A DNA stretch of 43,170 nucleotides from an uncultured Rhizobiaceae bacterium (lineage in GTDB: Bacteria > Pseudomonadota > Alphaproteobacteria > Rhizobiales > Rhizobiaceae), in NCBI GenBank assembly GCA_947259295.1, contig CAMYMG010000045.1, forward strand, positions 1 to 43,170. Reading direction: 5' to 3'. The translations under genes were made by a program, and so were the position numbers. This document shows positions 31,872 to 39,679 of this stretch, in pieces (position 1 is the stretch's first letter; the number at the start of each line of letters is the position of its first letter). The notes beneath the pieces are model-generated. The model did no database searches. It had not been told where the DNA came from and worked only from the letters and a program-made list of their open reading frames with translations.

Positions 31872-33143
31872 ATGCGGCGTGCGATTCTTGGTGCTGCGAC
31901 TTTGATCCTGGCGGCGAGCCTCGCCGCGCCCCCCGCCGGTGCCGCCGACGACTCGACACCCGCCGCTTCCCTGCCAGCCGAGCCCTCGCCCTGGCTTTTC
32001 GGCGACTGGAACGGCGAGCGCACGCGTCTCAAGGACAAGGGCATCGACTTCCAGTTCGGCTACACCAGCGAGATCGCCTACAACGCCACCGGCGGCTTCC
32101 GCAACGCCACCGAATATACCGACCAGTATGTCGCCGGCGTCACGCTCGACCTCGACCGGCTGCTCGGCCTGCCGTCTGCGCAGTTCCAGATGACCTTCAC
32201 CCAGCGCACGGGCCGCAACCTCGCCGACGATGCCGGGCTCGGCACCTTCCAGCTTGTCCAGGAAGTGTTCGGCCGCGGCCAGACCACCCGCCTCACCGAC
32301 TTCTGGTACAAGCAGGAATATCTCGGCGGGTTGATCGACTGGAAGATCGGCCGCATGGGCGTCGGCGAGGATTTCGCCGCCTTCTCCTGCGACTTCCAGA
32401 ACCTCACCTTCTGCGGCTCCGACCCCGGCAACATCGTCGGCAACTACATCTACAACTGGCCAATCAGCCAGTGGGCCACCCGCGTCAAGATAAGGCTCGA
32501 CGGCTTCGGCTATGCCCAGATCGGCGTCTACGACGTCAACGAGAAATATCTCGGCGTAAGCCAGGCGCTGCTGCCGGTCTTCTATTCCGGCTCCACCGGC
32601 GCCCTCATCCCCGCCGAGCTCGGCTGGCTGCCGACCTTCGGCAACGGCCTGCAGGGCAGCTACAAGTTCGGCGTCTGGTACGATACCTCGCGCGCCGACG
32701 ATGTCGTCAACGACGACAATGGCAATCCCTTCGACATTTCCGGCCTGCCGCCGGCCAGCCATCGCGGCCGCTACGGCGCCTACATCAATTTCCAGCAGGA
32801 CCTGACCGACAGGCTGAAGATATTCCTCAACGCCGTTGTCGCCGACAAGAGCACCTCGACGCTCGATCGCCAGATTGCGGCCGGCCTTACCTATACCGGC
32901 CTCTTCCCCGCCCGGCCCGAGGACGACATTGGCTTTGCCGTCGGCACAACCCACATGAACGATCGCGTCGCCGACCACCAGGGCATCGACGGCTCGGAAT
33001 ATGCCGCCGAGCTCTACTACACCTGGCGGCCCAACGCGGCGCTGCAGTTCCGCCCCAACCTGCAATATATCTACCATCCAGGCGGCGACAGCGACAACGA
33101 GGACGTGTTCGTCCTCGGCATCAAGAGCTCGGCGACCTTCTGA
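31872..33143 (+). CDS. OprB family carbohydrate-selective porin
   Basis: A 423-residue outer-membrane protein. A signal peptide (MRRAILGAATLILAASLAAP, cleaved near AGAADD) precedes the OprB signature: WLFGDWNGERTRLKDKGIDF at the mature N-terminus, then alternating strands (GGLIDWKIGRMGVGEDFA, YGAYINFQQDL) and a terminal aromatic residue (SSATF) as required for barrel assembly. OprB porins pass sugars. No transporter or sugar enzyme lies beside it, so the substrate is open. GGAAGG precedes the ATG; the frame is open to 31776 but that part is not conserved. The 279 bases upstream hold no feature I can name. Confidence 0.88.
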   Translation: MRRAILGAATLILAASLAAPPAGAADDSTPAASLPAEPSPWLFGDWNGERTRLKDKGIDFQFGYTSEIAYNATGGFRNATEYTDQYVAGVTLDLDRLLGLPSAQFQMTFTQRTGRNLADDAGLGTFQLVQEVFGRGQTTRLTDFWYKQEYLGGLIDWKIGRMGVGEDFAAFSCDFQNLTFCGSDPGNIVGNYIYNWPISQWATRVKIRLDGFGYAQIGVYDVNEKYLGVSQALLPVFYSGSTGALIPAELGWLPTFGNGLQGSYKFGVWYDTSRADDVVNDDNGNPFDISGLPPASHRGRYGAYINFQQDLTDRLKIFLNAVVADKSTSTLDRQIAAGLTYTGLFPARPEDDIGFAVGTTHMNDRVADHQGIDGSEYAAELYYTWRPNAALQFRPNLQYIYHPGGDSDNEDVFVLGIKSSATF

Positions 33144-33164
33144 GGGCGGCGGGGCGCGCCGCCC
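33144..33164. terminator. Bidirectional hairpin between porin and MDR gene
   Basis: A perfect 7-bp stem (GGGCGGC/GCCGCCC) with a 7-nt loop starts directly after the porin stop and lies 6 bases from the end of the convergent MDR gene. No T-run, but position and stability suit a shared terminator. Confidence 0.45.
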
Positions 33165-33169
33165 AGCTC

Positions 33170-34183
33170 TCAGAACCCCTCGAGCACGATCTTGCCGCGC
33201 GCCTTGCCGCTTTCGATGATCTCGTGCGCGGCCTTGAGGTTCGCGGCATTGATCGGGCGCAGCACCTCCGTCAGCGTCGTCTTCAGCTTTCCGGCGTCGA
33301 TCAGTTCAGTCACCTCGCCGAGCAGCTTGCCCTGCCGGTCCATGTCGGGCGTCTCATAGAGCGAACGCGTGAACATCAGCTCCCAATGCACCGACACCGA
33401 CTTGCGCTTGAAGCCGGTCACGTCGAGCGTCGCCGGATCGTCGATCAGGCCGAAATGGCCTTGCGGCGCAATCAGTTCGACGATCTCCGCCAGATGCTGG
33501 TCCGTCGATGTCGTCGAGAACACGAAGGCCGGCGAGCCGATGTCGAGGGCTGCGACCTGGGCGGCAAGCGGCTTGGTATGATCGAGCACATGGTGGGCGC
33601 CGAGCTCGCGCACCCAGTCCTGGGTTTCGGGACGCGACGCTGTGGCGATTACCGTCAGGTCGGTCAGCGCGCGGACAAGCTGGATGGCGATCGACCCGAC
33701 GCCGCCAGCGCCGCCGATGATCAGGATCGCATTGGCCGAGCCCGCCACCCTGCGGCTGACATCGAGCCTGTCGAACAGCATCTCCCAGGCGGTGATCGCC
33801 GTCAGCGGCAGCGCTGCCGCTTGGGCGTTCGAGATCGAGCCGGGCTTGGGCCCCACGATACGTTCGTCGACCAGGTGGAACTCGCTGTTCGACCCCGGCC
33901 TGACCAGCGAGCCGGCATAAAAAACCTCGTCTCCCGGCTTGAAGGAGGTCACCTGATCGCCGACCGCGGCGACCCGCCCGACCGCGTCCCAGCCAAGCAC
34001 CTTCCACACGCCGTCAGCCGGCGCCTGGCCGCGCCTCACCTTGGTGTCGACCGGGTTCACCGAAACGGCGGCCACTTCGACCAGCAGGTCGCGGCCTGTT
34101 GCCACCGGCCGCTCGATCTCGATATCCACCAGGGAGTCGGCCCGCTGGATCTCGCCCGGTTGTTTGTAGCCTATCGCCTTCAT
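33170..34183 (-). CDS. Zinc-free MDR alcohol dehydrogenase/quinone reductase family protein
   Basis: A 337-residue medium-chain reductase. GroES-like domain first (VNPVDTKVRRG, LGWDAVGRVAAVGDQV), then a Rossmann domain with the NADPH-binding loop IIGGAGGVGSIAIQLV (residues 155-170). The structural-zinc cysteines of true alcohol dehydrogenases are missing, as in the adh_fam_1/quinone-reductase branch. It probably reduces quinones or reactive carbonyls with NADPH. AGGAGAATG lies just before the ATG at 34183. It is divergent from an HxlR regulator across 103 bases carrying a dyad, the standard layout for HxlR control of such reductases. Confidence 0.88.
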   Translation of the reverse strand: MKAIGYKQPGEIQRADSLVDIEIERPVATGRDLLVEVAAVSVNPVDTKVRRGQAPADGVWKVLGWDAVGRVAAVGDQVTSFKPGDEVFYAGSLVRPGSNSEFHLVDERIVGPKPGSISNAQAAALPLTAITAWEMLFDRLDVSRRVAGSANAILIIGGAGGVGSIAIQLVRALTDLTVIATASRPETQDWVRELGAHHVLDHTKPLAAQVAALDIGSPAFVFSTTSTDQHLAEIVELIAPQGHFGLIDDPATLDVTGFKRKSVSVHWELMFTRSLYETPDMDRQGKLLGEVTELIDAGKLKTTLTEVLRPINAANLKAAHEIIESGKARGKIVLEGF

Positions 34184-34224
34184 CGCATTCTCCTTGTCGG
34201 TTGTGGGTTCGCGGTGTATTTGTT

Positions 34225-34244
34225 TGCTGTTGCGCGCAAGGGCA
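34225..34244. promoter_or_regulatory. Dyad between MDR gene and HxlR gene, candidate operator
   Basis: A perfect 10-bp palindrome TTGCGCGCAA (34230-34239) is extended by outer TGC/GCA arms to a 20-bp imperfect dyad. It lies 42 bases from each divergent start codon, so one bound dimer could control both. A good -10 box, TATAGT (34263-34268), precedes the HxlR gene; no convincing -35 was found. Confidence 0.45.
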
Positions 34245-34286
34245 ATACGCACAAAGAACGCCTATAGTGTCGAAAAGGATACCGTG

Positions 34287-34691
34287 ATGGCCAAAGTCCG
34301 CCATTCCCGCTTCGATTGCAGCCCCGGATGTTCGGTGGAGGCCGCGATCGGCCTCATCGACGGCAAGTGGAAGTCGGTGATCCTCTTTCACCTGCTGTCA
34401 GGAACCCTGCGCTTCAGCGAACTGCGCCGTCAGGTCGGCAGCGTCACGCCGCGCATGCTCACCAATCAGCTGCGCGAGCTCGAGGAAGACGGGCTGGTTG
34501 CGCGCAAGGTCTATGCGGTCGTGCCGCCCAAGGTGGAATACACGCTGTCGCCGCTCGGCCGCAGCATGGAGCCCATCCTCATGTCGCTAAAAGCCTGGGG
34601 CGACGCCAATATCGGTCTCTACGGCAAGCCGATTGCCGCCTCGGGACACCGCGCTGCCGGGGAAGGCGCAGCAGCACTCGTTGCGGGCTAG
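34287..34691 (+). CDS. HxlR family transcriptional regulator
   Basis: A 134-residue winged-helix regulator of the HxlR type. C11 and C15 (FDCSPGCSVEAA) sit just before the first helix, where the redox cysteine of YodB/QorR-like members lies; then GLIDGKWKSVILFHLL, FSELRRQVGSVTPRMLTNQL (recognition helix) and LEEDGLVARKVY. It likely senses quinones or electrophiles and controls the divergent reductase. AAGGA is correctly spaced for the ATG at 34287; a GTG one codon earlier is possible. The last 25 residues are Gly/Ala-rich and unconserved. Confidence 0.88.
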   Translation: MAKVRHSRFDCSPGCSVEAAIGLIDGKWKSVILFHLLSGTLRFSELRRQVGSVTPRMLTNQLRELEEDGLVARKVYAVVPPKVEYTLSPLGRSMEPILMSLKAWGDANIGLYGKPIAASGHRAAGEGAAALVAG

Positions 34692-34876
34692 AATCTCGTC
34701 CCAACGCCGCTTCTCGCGCGGCCGGGGCGCGCGAGAATCCGATCTCGTCGCCGTGCCGCCACCCGGCCCGTCCGGCCACCACCGGCTTCTCCCGATCGGG
34801 CGATTTCGCAAACGCCCCCTGTCCGGGCATGGCATCTGGACCCGAGAATCTGCCGCATCCAATGGAGTGAAACCCC

Positions 34877-35884
34877 GTGTCGATCGACCCCACCGTCAAC
34901 CCCGCAGCCTCATCGCTCTCCCGTCGCAGCGTCCTGGAGTTCGGCGCCGCTGCGCTGGCTGCCTCCGCCGTGGGCCCCTTGCTGACGACGTCCGCATCCG
35001 CCGCTTCCGCCACTGCGGTCAGCACCAGCGGCGCGCCTGCGATGTCGACGGTCACCACGACCGACGGCGTCGAGATCTTCTTCAAGGACTGGGGGCCGAA
35101 GGATGCCCAGCCGATCGTTTTCCACCACGGCTGGCCGCTGTCGGCCGACGACTGGGACAACCAGATGCTGTTCTTCCTGCAGAACGGTTTTCGCGTCGTC
35201 GCCCATGACCGGCGCGGCCATGGGCGCTCGGCCCAGGTCAGCGACGGCCACGACATGGACCACTACGCCGCCGACGCCTTCGCCGTCGTCGAGGCGCTCG
35301 ATCTCAGGAACGCCGTCCATATCGGCCATTCGACGGGCGGCGGCGAAGTCGCCCGCTACGTCGCAAGGCATGGCGAGCCCTCCGGCCGTACCGCCAAGGC
35401 GGTGCTCGTCTCGGCCGTCCCGCCGCTGATGGTCAAGACCGAGGCCAATCCCGAGGGCCTGCCGATCGATGTCTTCGACGGGTTGCGCAAGGCGCTTGCC
35501 GACAACCGGGCGCAATTCTTCCTCGACCTTCCGTCAGGCCCCTTCTACGGCTTTAACCGTGAGGGCGCGAAGATCTCGGAAGGCACCATCCAGAATTGGT
35601 GGCGCCAGGGCATGATGGGCGGCGCCAAGGCCCATTATGACGGCATCAAGGCGTTTTCGGAGACCGACCAGACCGAAGACCTCAAGGCCATCTCGGTGCC
35701 GACTCTGGTGCTGCACGGCGACGACGACCAGATCGTGCCGATCGCCGATGCCGCGCTGAAATCGGTCAAGCTGCTGCAGAACGGCACCCTGAAGGTCTAC
35801 AAGGGTTATCCGCACGGCATGCTGACCACCCATGCCGACGTCATCAATCCGGACCTGCTGGCCTTCGTCAAAGCCTCGGCCTGA
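34877..35884 (+). CDS. Tat-exported alpha/beta hydrolase (non-heme haloperoxidase family)
   Basis: A 335-residue hydrolase. The N-terminus is a twin-arginine signal (R16-R17 in [11 protein letters not shown], hydrophobic stretch, likely cut near TSASAA), so it should fold in the cytoplasm and act in the periplasm. The catalytic domain starts near residue 57; the triad is S152 (GHSTGG), D284 (HGDDDQIVP) and H313 (YPHGML), with the oxyanion region FHHGWPLS. The family covers esterases and cofactor-free haloperoxidases/perhydrolases. The start is GTG at 34877 with GGAG nine bases upstream. It follows the HxlR gene by 185 bases with no feature seen between. Confidence 0.88.
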   Translation: MSIDPTVNPAASSLSRRSVLEFGAAALAASAVGPLLTTSASAASATAVSTSGAPAMSTVTTTDGVEIFFKDWGPKDAQPIVFHHGWPLSADDWDNQMLFFLQNGFRVVAHDRRGHGRSAQVSDGHDMDHYAADAFAVVEALDLRNAVHIGHSTGGGEVARYVARHGEPSGRTAKAVLVSAVPPLMVKTEANPEGLPIDVFDGLRKALADNRAQFFLDLPSGPFYGFNREGAKISEGTIQNWWRQGMMGGAKAHYDGIKAFSETDQTEDLKAISVPTLVLHGDDDQIVPIADAALKSVKLLQNGTLKVYKGYPHGMLTTHADVINPDLLAFVKASA

Positions 35885-35902
35885 CCGTCAAACGCCCCCG
35901 GC

Positions 35903-35925
35903 GGCCGGCCAGCGAATGGCCGGCC
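35903..35925. terminator. Strong hairpin after the hydrolase gene
   Basis: A perfect 9-bp stem (GGCCGGCCA/TGGCCGGCC) with loop GCGAA lies 19 bases past the hydrolase stop and 49 bases from the end of the convergent ArsR gene. Very stable; no T-run on either strand. Confidence 0.5.
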
Positions 35926-35973
35926 CGTCGCGGCTGGAGCGGCAGCGCCAAGGACGCTAACAGCGGGCCCTGG

Positions 35974-36309
35974 TCAGTCTTCGACGAACTTCCTCAGCCG
36001 CGCGATGGCATCGTCCCATTGCCGCGATGCGCGTTCGAGATACCTGCCTGCTTCCGCAAGGCTTTCGGGGCGAACAGCGTAGCGGCTTTCACGCCCCACG
36101 CGATCTCGGGAGATGACCCCGGCCCGCTCCAGAACGGCGAGATGCTTGCTCACCCCCTGCCGCGTAAGGCCCGTGCCACGCGTCAGCTCGACGATCGATT
36201 GCGCATGCCCCTCCGACAGCCGCGTCAGCAGCGAAAGGCGGGTCTCGTCGCCAAGCGCTGCGAAAACCGGCGCCACGGCGCCTCGATGCTCAGGTTGAGG
36301 TGGCAACAT
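35974..36309 (-). CDS. ArsR family transcriptional regulator
   Basis: A 111-residue winged-helix repressor. VFAALGDETRLSLLTRLSEG opens the fold and the recognition helix is in TRQGVSKHLAVLERAGVI. No Cys metal site is present (there are no cysteines), so it is not a classical arsenic or metal sensor. It overlaps the end of the SRPBCC gene by 20 bases, the common ArsR-SRPBCC pairing. Two identical dyads upstream of the SRPBCC gene are its likely operators. Confidence 0.88.
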   Translation of the reverse strand: MLPPQPEHRGAVAPVFAALGDETRLSLLTRLSEGHAQSIVELTRGTGLTRQGVSKHLAVLERAGVISRDRVGRESRYAVRPESLAEAGRYLERASRQWDDAIARLRKFVED

Positions 36310-36742
36310 GGGCCGCGATGTTCTCCGCCTGGATGTCCCAGCCCTCGCTGTTGCTGCGCATCGCTTCTATCCGTCGATGATCCGGCAAGGCCTCGAACCC
36401 GCTCTCGGTGATGGTCAGCAGCGTGCCTCCGGCCACGGGTTCGAGCTCGAACACGACGAGGGTGGTCGGCTCGTCCGCAATGTCGACGCCTGATCCCTCC
36501 TCGAAGTGATGCCACCGGAACGACAAGAGCCTCTCGGGCACCATCTGCTCTATGGTGGCGAGCCAAGGGTAGTGTTCATATCCCGGATAGGTGATGTTCC
36601 CCGTCGATAGTGAACCGGGTTCGAACGGCCCGTCCAGCCTGACACGGAACCATTGGCCGAACTCCCTGTGGTCGGACAATGCTCGCCAGACCCGTGAGAT
36701 GGGTGCCTTCAGTTCGACTTGCTTGACGATTTGGTGGGGCAT
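36290..36742 (-). CDS. SRPBCC (AHSA1-type) domain protein
   Basis: A 150-residue START/Bet v1-like fold. Family pattern: VKQVELKAPISRVWRALSDH at the start, FGQWF, LLSFRWHHFE in the middle, and the long C-terminal helix that closes the ligand cavity. Proteins of this type bind small hydrophobic molecules or act as co-chaperones; the ligand is unknown. AGGAGG stands six bases before the ATG at 36742 and lies within the first of two operator-like dyads. First gene of a two-gene unit with ArsR. Confidence 0.85.
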   Translation of the reverse strand: MPHQIVKQVELKAPISRVWRALSDHREFGQWFRVRLDGPFEPGSLSTGNITYPGYEHYPWLATIEQMVPERLLSFRWHHFEEGSGVDIADEPTTLVVFELEPVAGGTLLTITESGFEALPDHRRIEAMRSNSEGWDIQAENIAAHVATST

Positions 36743-36745
36743 GAC

Positions 36746-36761
36746 GCAACCTCCTGGTTGC
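36746..36761. promoter_or_regulatory. ArsR operator candidate, proximal copy
   Basis: GCAACC-TCCT-GGTTGC, a perfect inverted repeat with 6-bp arms. Its centre is the ribosome site of the SRPBCC gene, just 4 bases from the start codon. Identical arms and spacing to the copy at 36789-36804. Confidence 0.65.
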
Positions 36762-36788
36762 CTATCGATAGCACATTCGACCGCAAAG

Positions 36789-36804
36789 GCAACCATCGGG
36801 TTGC
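36789..36804. promoter_or_regulatory. ArsR operator candidate, distal copy
   Basis: GCAACC-ATCG-GGTTGC, the same 6-bp arms and 4-base spacer as the proximal copy, with a different spacer sequence. The two centres are 43 bases apart, close to four helical turns, so two bound dimers would face the same side of the DNA. Confidence 0.65.
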
Positions 36805-36900
36805 GTTTTACAATTGACCGTTGGCGTTGCTATGTTGGGAAGCTGCTGGTTTGGATGCCGGGAAGTCCGGACTGAGCACGCACATGCTCGAGATCGCTTG

Positions 36901-36920
36901 AGGGCGGCCTGAGCCGCCCT
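36901..36920 (-). terminator. Hairpin after the GST gene
   Basis: A perfect 8-bp stem (AGGGCGGC/GCCGCCCT) with a 4-nt loop, 25 bases past the stop of the minus-strand GST gene. No T-run follows. The remaining bases to 36788 hold nothing I can name apart from the ArsR dyads. Confidence 0.45.
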
Positions 36921-36945
36921 GCGATTGCCGACCGACGCGCCTGCT

Positions 36946-37650
36946 CTAGCTGCCGAAGCGCTCGATGACCTCGGCTAGGTCGACGTGGCCGGTTGCTCCG
37001 CGCATGCCCGACTGCATGTCGCCTCCCTCCAGAGCCGTCGCCCGCACGACCGCGGGATCGGCCTCGATGCGCCGTCTCAAGGCGGCCAGTCTTGGCCAGC
37101 GCGCCTGGTCGGCGACCTCGTGAAAGTCGAGCCAGCGGGCGACGCCTATCAGGAGCCCGTCGGCAAGCGTCGGATGATCGGCGACCAGGAATTCGGTGTC
37201 GCCGATCATTTCTTCCAGCCTGTCATGGCGCTCGATCACGCTCTCGCGCCCCCATTTCCTCAACGTTCCCTGCAAGGCGGGATCGGGCGGCGACATCTCG
37301 AGCGCCGCCCAGAGTGGGCTGAACGCGCCGGTGAAGCCGGTGTTGATGAAGCCCATCAGCTGGTGCATCCGCTCCGCCTGCTTGGAGAGCGGGTCGAAGC
37401 TGATCCGTCGTTCCCGGTCGCGTGCTTCGAGCCATGCGGCGATGGCCATCGTTTCGGTCAGCACGTCGCCATTGTCGGTAATGAAGGCCGGCGTCTCGAC
37501 CCGCCGGTTGATGCGCTTGTATGCGGGCTCGCGCATCTCGCCGAGCATGTCCACGCGGCATAGCTTGTAAGGCGACCCAAGCCACTCCATGGCGGCCACC
37601 AGGCCCATCGAACTGCCGAGCGGGAAGCCATATATGAGGATCGGTTCCAT
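36946..37650 (-). CDS. Glutathione S-transferase family protein (second)
   Basis: A 234-residue GST. The thioredoxin-like half shows YGFPLGSSMGLVAAMEWLG, VETPAFITDNG (cis-proline) and LTETMAIAAWLE; the helical half includes EFLVADHPTLADGLLIGVARW. It differs strongly from the GST at 5387-6046. GGAGAACAAG precedes the ATG. It is divergent from an HxlR regulator, which suggests induction by electrophiles or quinones. Confidence 0.88.
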   Translation of the reverse strand: MEPILIYGFPLGSSMGLVAAMEWLGSPYKLCRVDMLGEMREPAYKRINRRVETPAFITDNGDVLTETMAIAAWLEARDRERRISFDPLSKQAERMHQLMGFINTGFTGAFSPLWAALEMSPPDPALQGTLRKWGRESVIERHDRLEEMIGDTEFLVADHPTLADGLLIGVARWLDFHEVADQARWPRLAALRRRIEADPAVVRATALEGGDMQSGMRGATGHVDLAEVIERFGS

Positions 37651-37678
37651 TGTCTTGTTCTCCGTGATTTCTTGTGAT

Positions 37679-37694
37679 CACGCTGCGCAGCGTG
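37679..37694. promoter_or_regulatory. Perfect 16-bp palindrome in the GST-HxlR gap
   Basis: CACGCTGCGCAGCGTG is fully self-complementary and lies 28 bases upstream of the GST start. It could be an operator for the GST gene. It differs in sequence from the AT-rich dyad nearer the HxlR gene. Confidence 0.4.
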
Positions 37695-37720
37695 GCTGGA
37701 AGGTAGCCATCGGAACCGCC

Positions 37721-37737
37721 AAGTAAATTACGTACTT
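37721..37737. promoter_or_regulatory. HxlR operator candidate
   Basis: AAGTA-AATTACG-TACTT, 5-bp arms and a 7-base spacer, 22 bases before the HxlR start codon. The AGTA/TACT arms resemble sites described for YodB/HypR-type HxlR proteins. It stands in a short AT-rich patch. Confidence 0.5.
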
Positions 37738-37758
37738 TTTTGTAACCACGAGCCGCCC

Positions 37759-38115
37759 ATGAAGAACCTCGTCTCCCGTTGCCCGATCGAAGAAGTCATG
37801 CAGGTGCTGAGCGGCCGCTGGCCGACCTTGCTCGTCTATTACCTGCAACAGGGCACCAGGCGTTTCAGCGACCTGCGCCGCGACAACCCGACCATTTCGC
37901 ACAAGATGCTGACACTCGAACTGCGCAAGCTCGAGGAAGCCGGCATTGTCCGTCGCACAGAATTTTCCGGCTACCCGCTGCGGGTCGAATACGACCTCAC
38001 GCCGGCCGGCGAAGGGCTGGTGACCCTGGTCGACGCCTTGGCGGAATGGTGGGAAAACACTGCCGGTCCCCAACAGCTTCCGGTCGCCGAGGAGCCTGCA
38101 GCAGCACGGGGCTGA
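37759..38115 (+). CDS. HxlR family transcriptional regulator (second)
   Basis: A 118-residue HxlR-type winged-helix protein with the single conserved Cys near the N-terminus (C8, SRCPIEEVMQVLSGRW), then LLVYYLQQGTRRFSDLRR, TISHKMLTLELRKLEEAGIV and the wing RRTEFSGYPLRVEYDLTPAG. One-Cys members react with electrophiles and quinones. It is divergent from the GST gene, its likely target, and probably represses itself. No strong ribosome site is seen before the ATG. It is convergent with the DUF930 gene, with 9 bases between the stops. Confidence 0.87.
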   Translation: MKNLVSRCPIEEVMQVLSGRWPTLLVYYLQQGTRRFSDLRRDNPTISHKMLTLELRKLEEAGIVRRTEFSGYPLRVEYDLTPAGEGLVTLVDALAEWWENTAGPQQLPVAEEPAAARG

Positions 38116-38124
38116 CCGCGGGGG

Positions 38125-39522
38125 TCACTGTGCCGGCAGGCCGCGCCGCTTCCATTCGCTGCGCGGCAGCGGCTGGCCAACACGGTAGGAAAATCCCACC
38201 ACCCGCGTCGCTTCTGCGTCAACCTCGCAGCGATAGCTGAGATCGAACCACAGGCCGCCGGTCCGGAAGGCCGCCTTGGGCACGTCGAGCACGTTGCCCT
38301 GTCCCAGCTTGTAGGCCGGCAAGATGTCCGGATAGTAGGGCGGCAGCCCTCGTCGCAATTCGTCGCGCAGCGCCGTCACGCAAAGCCGCCCGCCCCGCAC
38401 GCCGCGCGGCACGTCGCCCATCGCCGTCGTCGCCACCGCATCGCCGCTGGCCTCGGGCGACAGGAGTTTCGTCACATCCTTCGGTGTCCCGTCCTCGGCG
38501 ACGGGAGGATCGGCAGCCTGGGGCGGCGGGGCCACCGGTCCGGCTTCGCCCGCTTCCGCCCCCGGCGCCGCCGTCAACACTCCGGTCTGCCCGTCCGGCG
38601 TCCCGCCTTCCTCGTCAGCCACCGCCGGCGCTTCCTCGGCACTGTCGCCGTCTGCCGCCTCGCGCGGCCCGGCATCCTCCTCGCCATAGCGCTCGACCGG
38701 CTGCAGCACGCCGATCTTCGGCGATCCTGCCGCTTCTCCTTCATCGGCCGCCTGTTCGCCGTCCGCCGTGTCCTCCGCGGGGTCAGGCGCTGCCGCCTGC
38801 TGCTCCTCGGCCTGCTGTTCTTCGGCCTTCTGTTCTTCCTGCTGACGTTCCTCTTCGGCTTTCGCCGCCGCCTCGGCCTGCGCCGCGGCAGCCTCCTGCG
38901 CTGCCGCTTCCTCCGCTGCCCTAGCCTCTGCTTCTGCCGCAGCCTGCTGCGCGGCCTCCTTAGCCCTGGCCTCTGCCGCTGCCGCAGCCTGCGCTGCCGC
39001 TTCCTCGGCCGCTGCTGCCTCCTGCTCCGCCTTCACGGCCGCTGCTTCAGCCGCCTGTCGCGCAGCCTCCGCTTCCGCCTGTGCGGCAGCTTCCTCTGCC
39101 GCTTGCGCTTCCGCTGCCTCCTGGGCCGCCTTCGCCTCCGCTGCCTCCGCTGCTGCTTCCTCGGCCTTGGCCGCCTCCTGCCGGGCTTGCTCCTGTGCTG
39201 CCGCCTCGGCCTGCTCCGCGAGGATTTTCGCGGCCTCTTCGGCCGCGGCAGCTTCTGCCTTGGCCTGGGCCTGTTCCTCGGTTAGGGCCTCTGCGGGTGC
39301 CGCCGGCTCCTCCTCGGGCGGAGTCGCATCGTTGGTCGTCTCCGGTTCAGGCGCAGCCTCTTCCGGCGCCGGCACCAGCTCTACGCTGATCGCTTTCTCC
39401 TCCTCGGGTTGCTGGTGCGACGACGGCAGGCCGAACAGCACCAGGGCGCCGAGCGCGAGGTGCACCACGAGCGAGGCCGGCAGGGCCCCGCCAAACATCA
39501 GGCGCTGGTCGTCATCCTTCAT
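38125..39522 (-). CDS. TolA-like Ala/Glu-rich envelope protein with DUF930 domain
   Basis: A 465-residue protein: short cytoplasmic start, one membrane helix (ALPASLVVHLALGALVLFGL, about 13-32), then about 200 residues of Ala/Glu/Gln repeats that should form a long periplasmic helix or coiled coil, as in TolA. An acidic Pro/Gly-rich linker follows, and a C-terminal DUF930 domain (LCVTALRDELRRGLPPYYPD, then WFDLSYRCEVDAEATRVVGF, PRSEWKRRG), typical of Rhizobiales. Two Cys in that domain may pair. It probably spans the periplasm; partners unknown. The ATG at 39522 is chosen for the topology; no good ribosome site is seen and an ATG at 39555 is possible. Confidence 0.8.
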   Translation of the reverse strand: MKDDDQRLMFGGALPASLVVHLALGALVLFGLPSSHQQPEEEKAISVELVPAPEEAAPEPETTNDATPPEEEPAAPAEALTEEQAQAKAEAAAAEEAAKILAEQAEAAAQEQARQEAAKAEEAAAEAAEAKAAQEAAEAQAAEEAAAQAEAEAARQAAEAAAVKAEQEAAAAEEAAAQAAAAAEARAKEAAQQAAAEAEARAAEEAAAQEAAAAQAEAAAKAEEERQQEEQKAEEQQAEEQQAAAPDPAEDTADGEQAADEGEAAGSPKIGVLQPVERYGEEDAGPREAADGDSAEEAPAVADEEGGTPDGQTGVLTAAPGAEAGEAGPVAPPPQAADPPVAEDGTPKDVTKLLSPEASGDAVATTAMGDVPRGVRGGRLCVTALRDELRRGLPPYYPDILPAYKLGQGNVLDVPKAAFRTGGLWFDLSYRCEVDAEATRVVGFSYRVGQPLPRSEWKRRGLPAQ

Positions 39523-39679
39523 CGCACCGCATGTGGCGCGAAAAGCAGGCGGCATCAAGTTGCTTGCCGCGATTAGCGAATTGTTCGCACGGCGCGCCGT
39601 TCGGGAACCCGATGCCCGCCTGCACATTCCCCCCTGGAAGGGACGATGAACTCCCGCAAGGGATCGAATGGAGGAAGAC

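Noticed and set aside
36821..36945. Possible small RNA or small gene between the ArsR dyads and the GST gene
   Set aside because: Only a 14-codon frame and one hairpin are present; no promoter or conserved structure can be supported.
38880..39290. Repeated GCCGCTGCC-like units as a tandem DNA repeat
   Set aside because: Explained by codons for alanine and glutamate in a coiled-coil tract; no fixed repeat unit at DNA level.
38400..39400. Pro/Leu/Arg-rich plus-strand frames opposite the DUF930 gene
   Set aside because: Mirror images of the Ala/Glu repeat tract; no start sites or domains.
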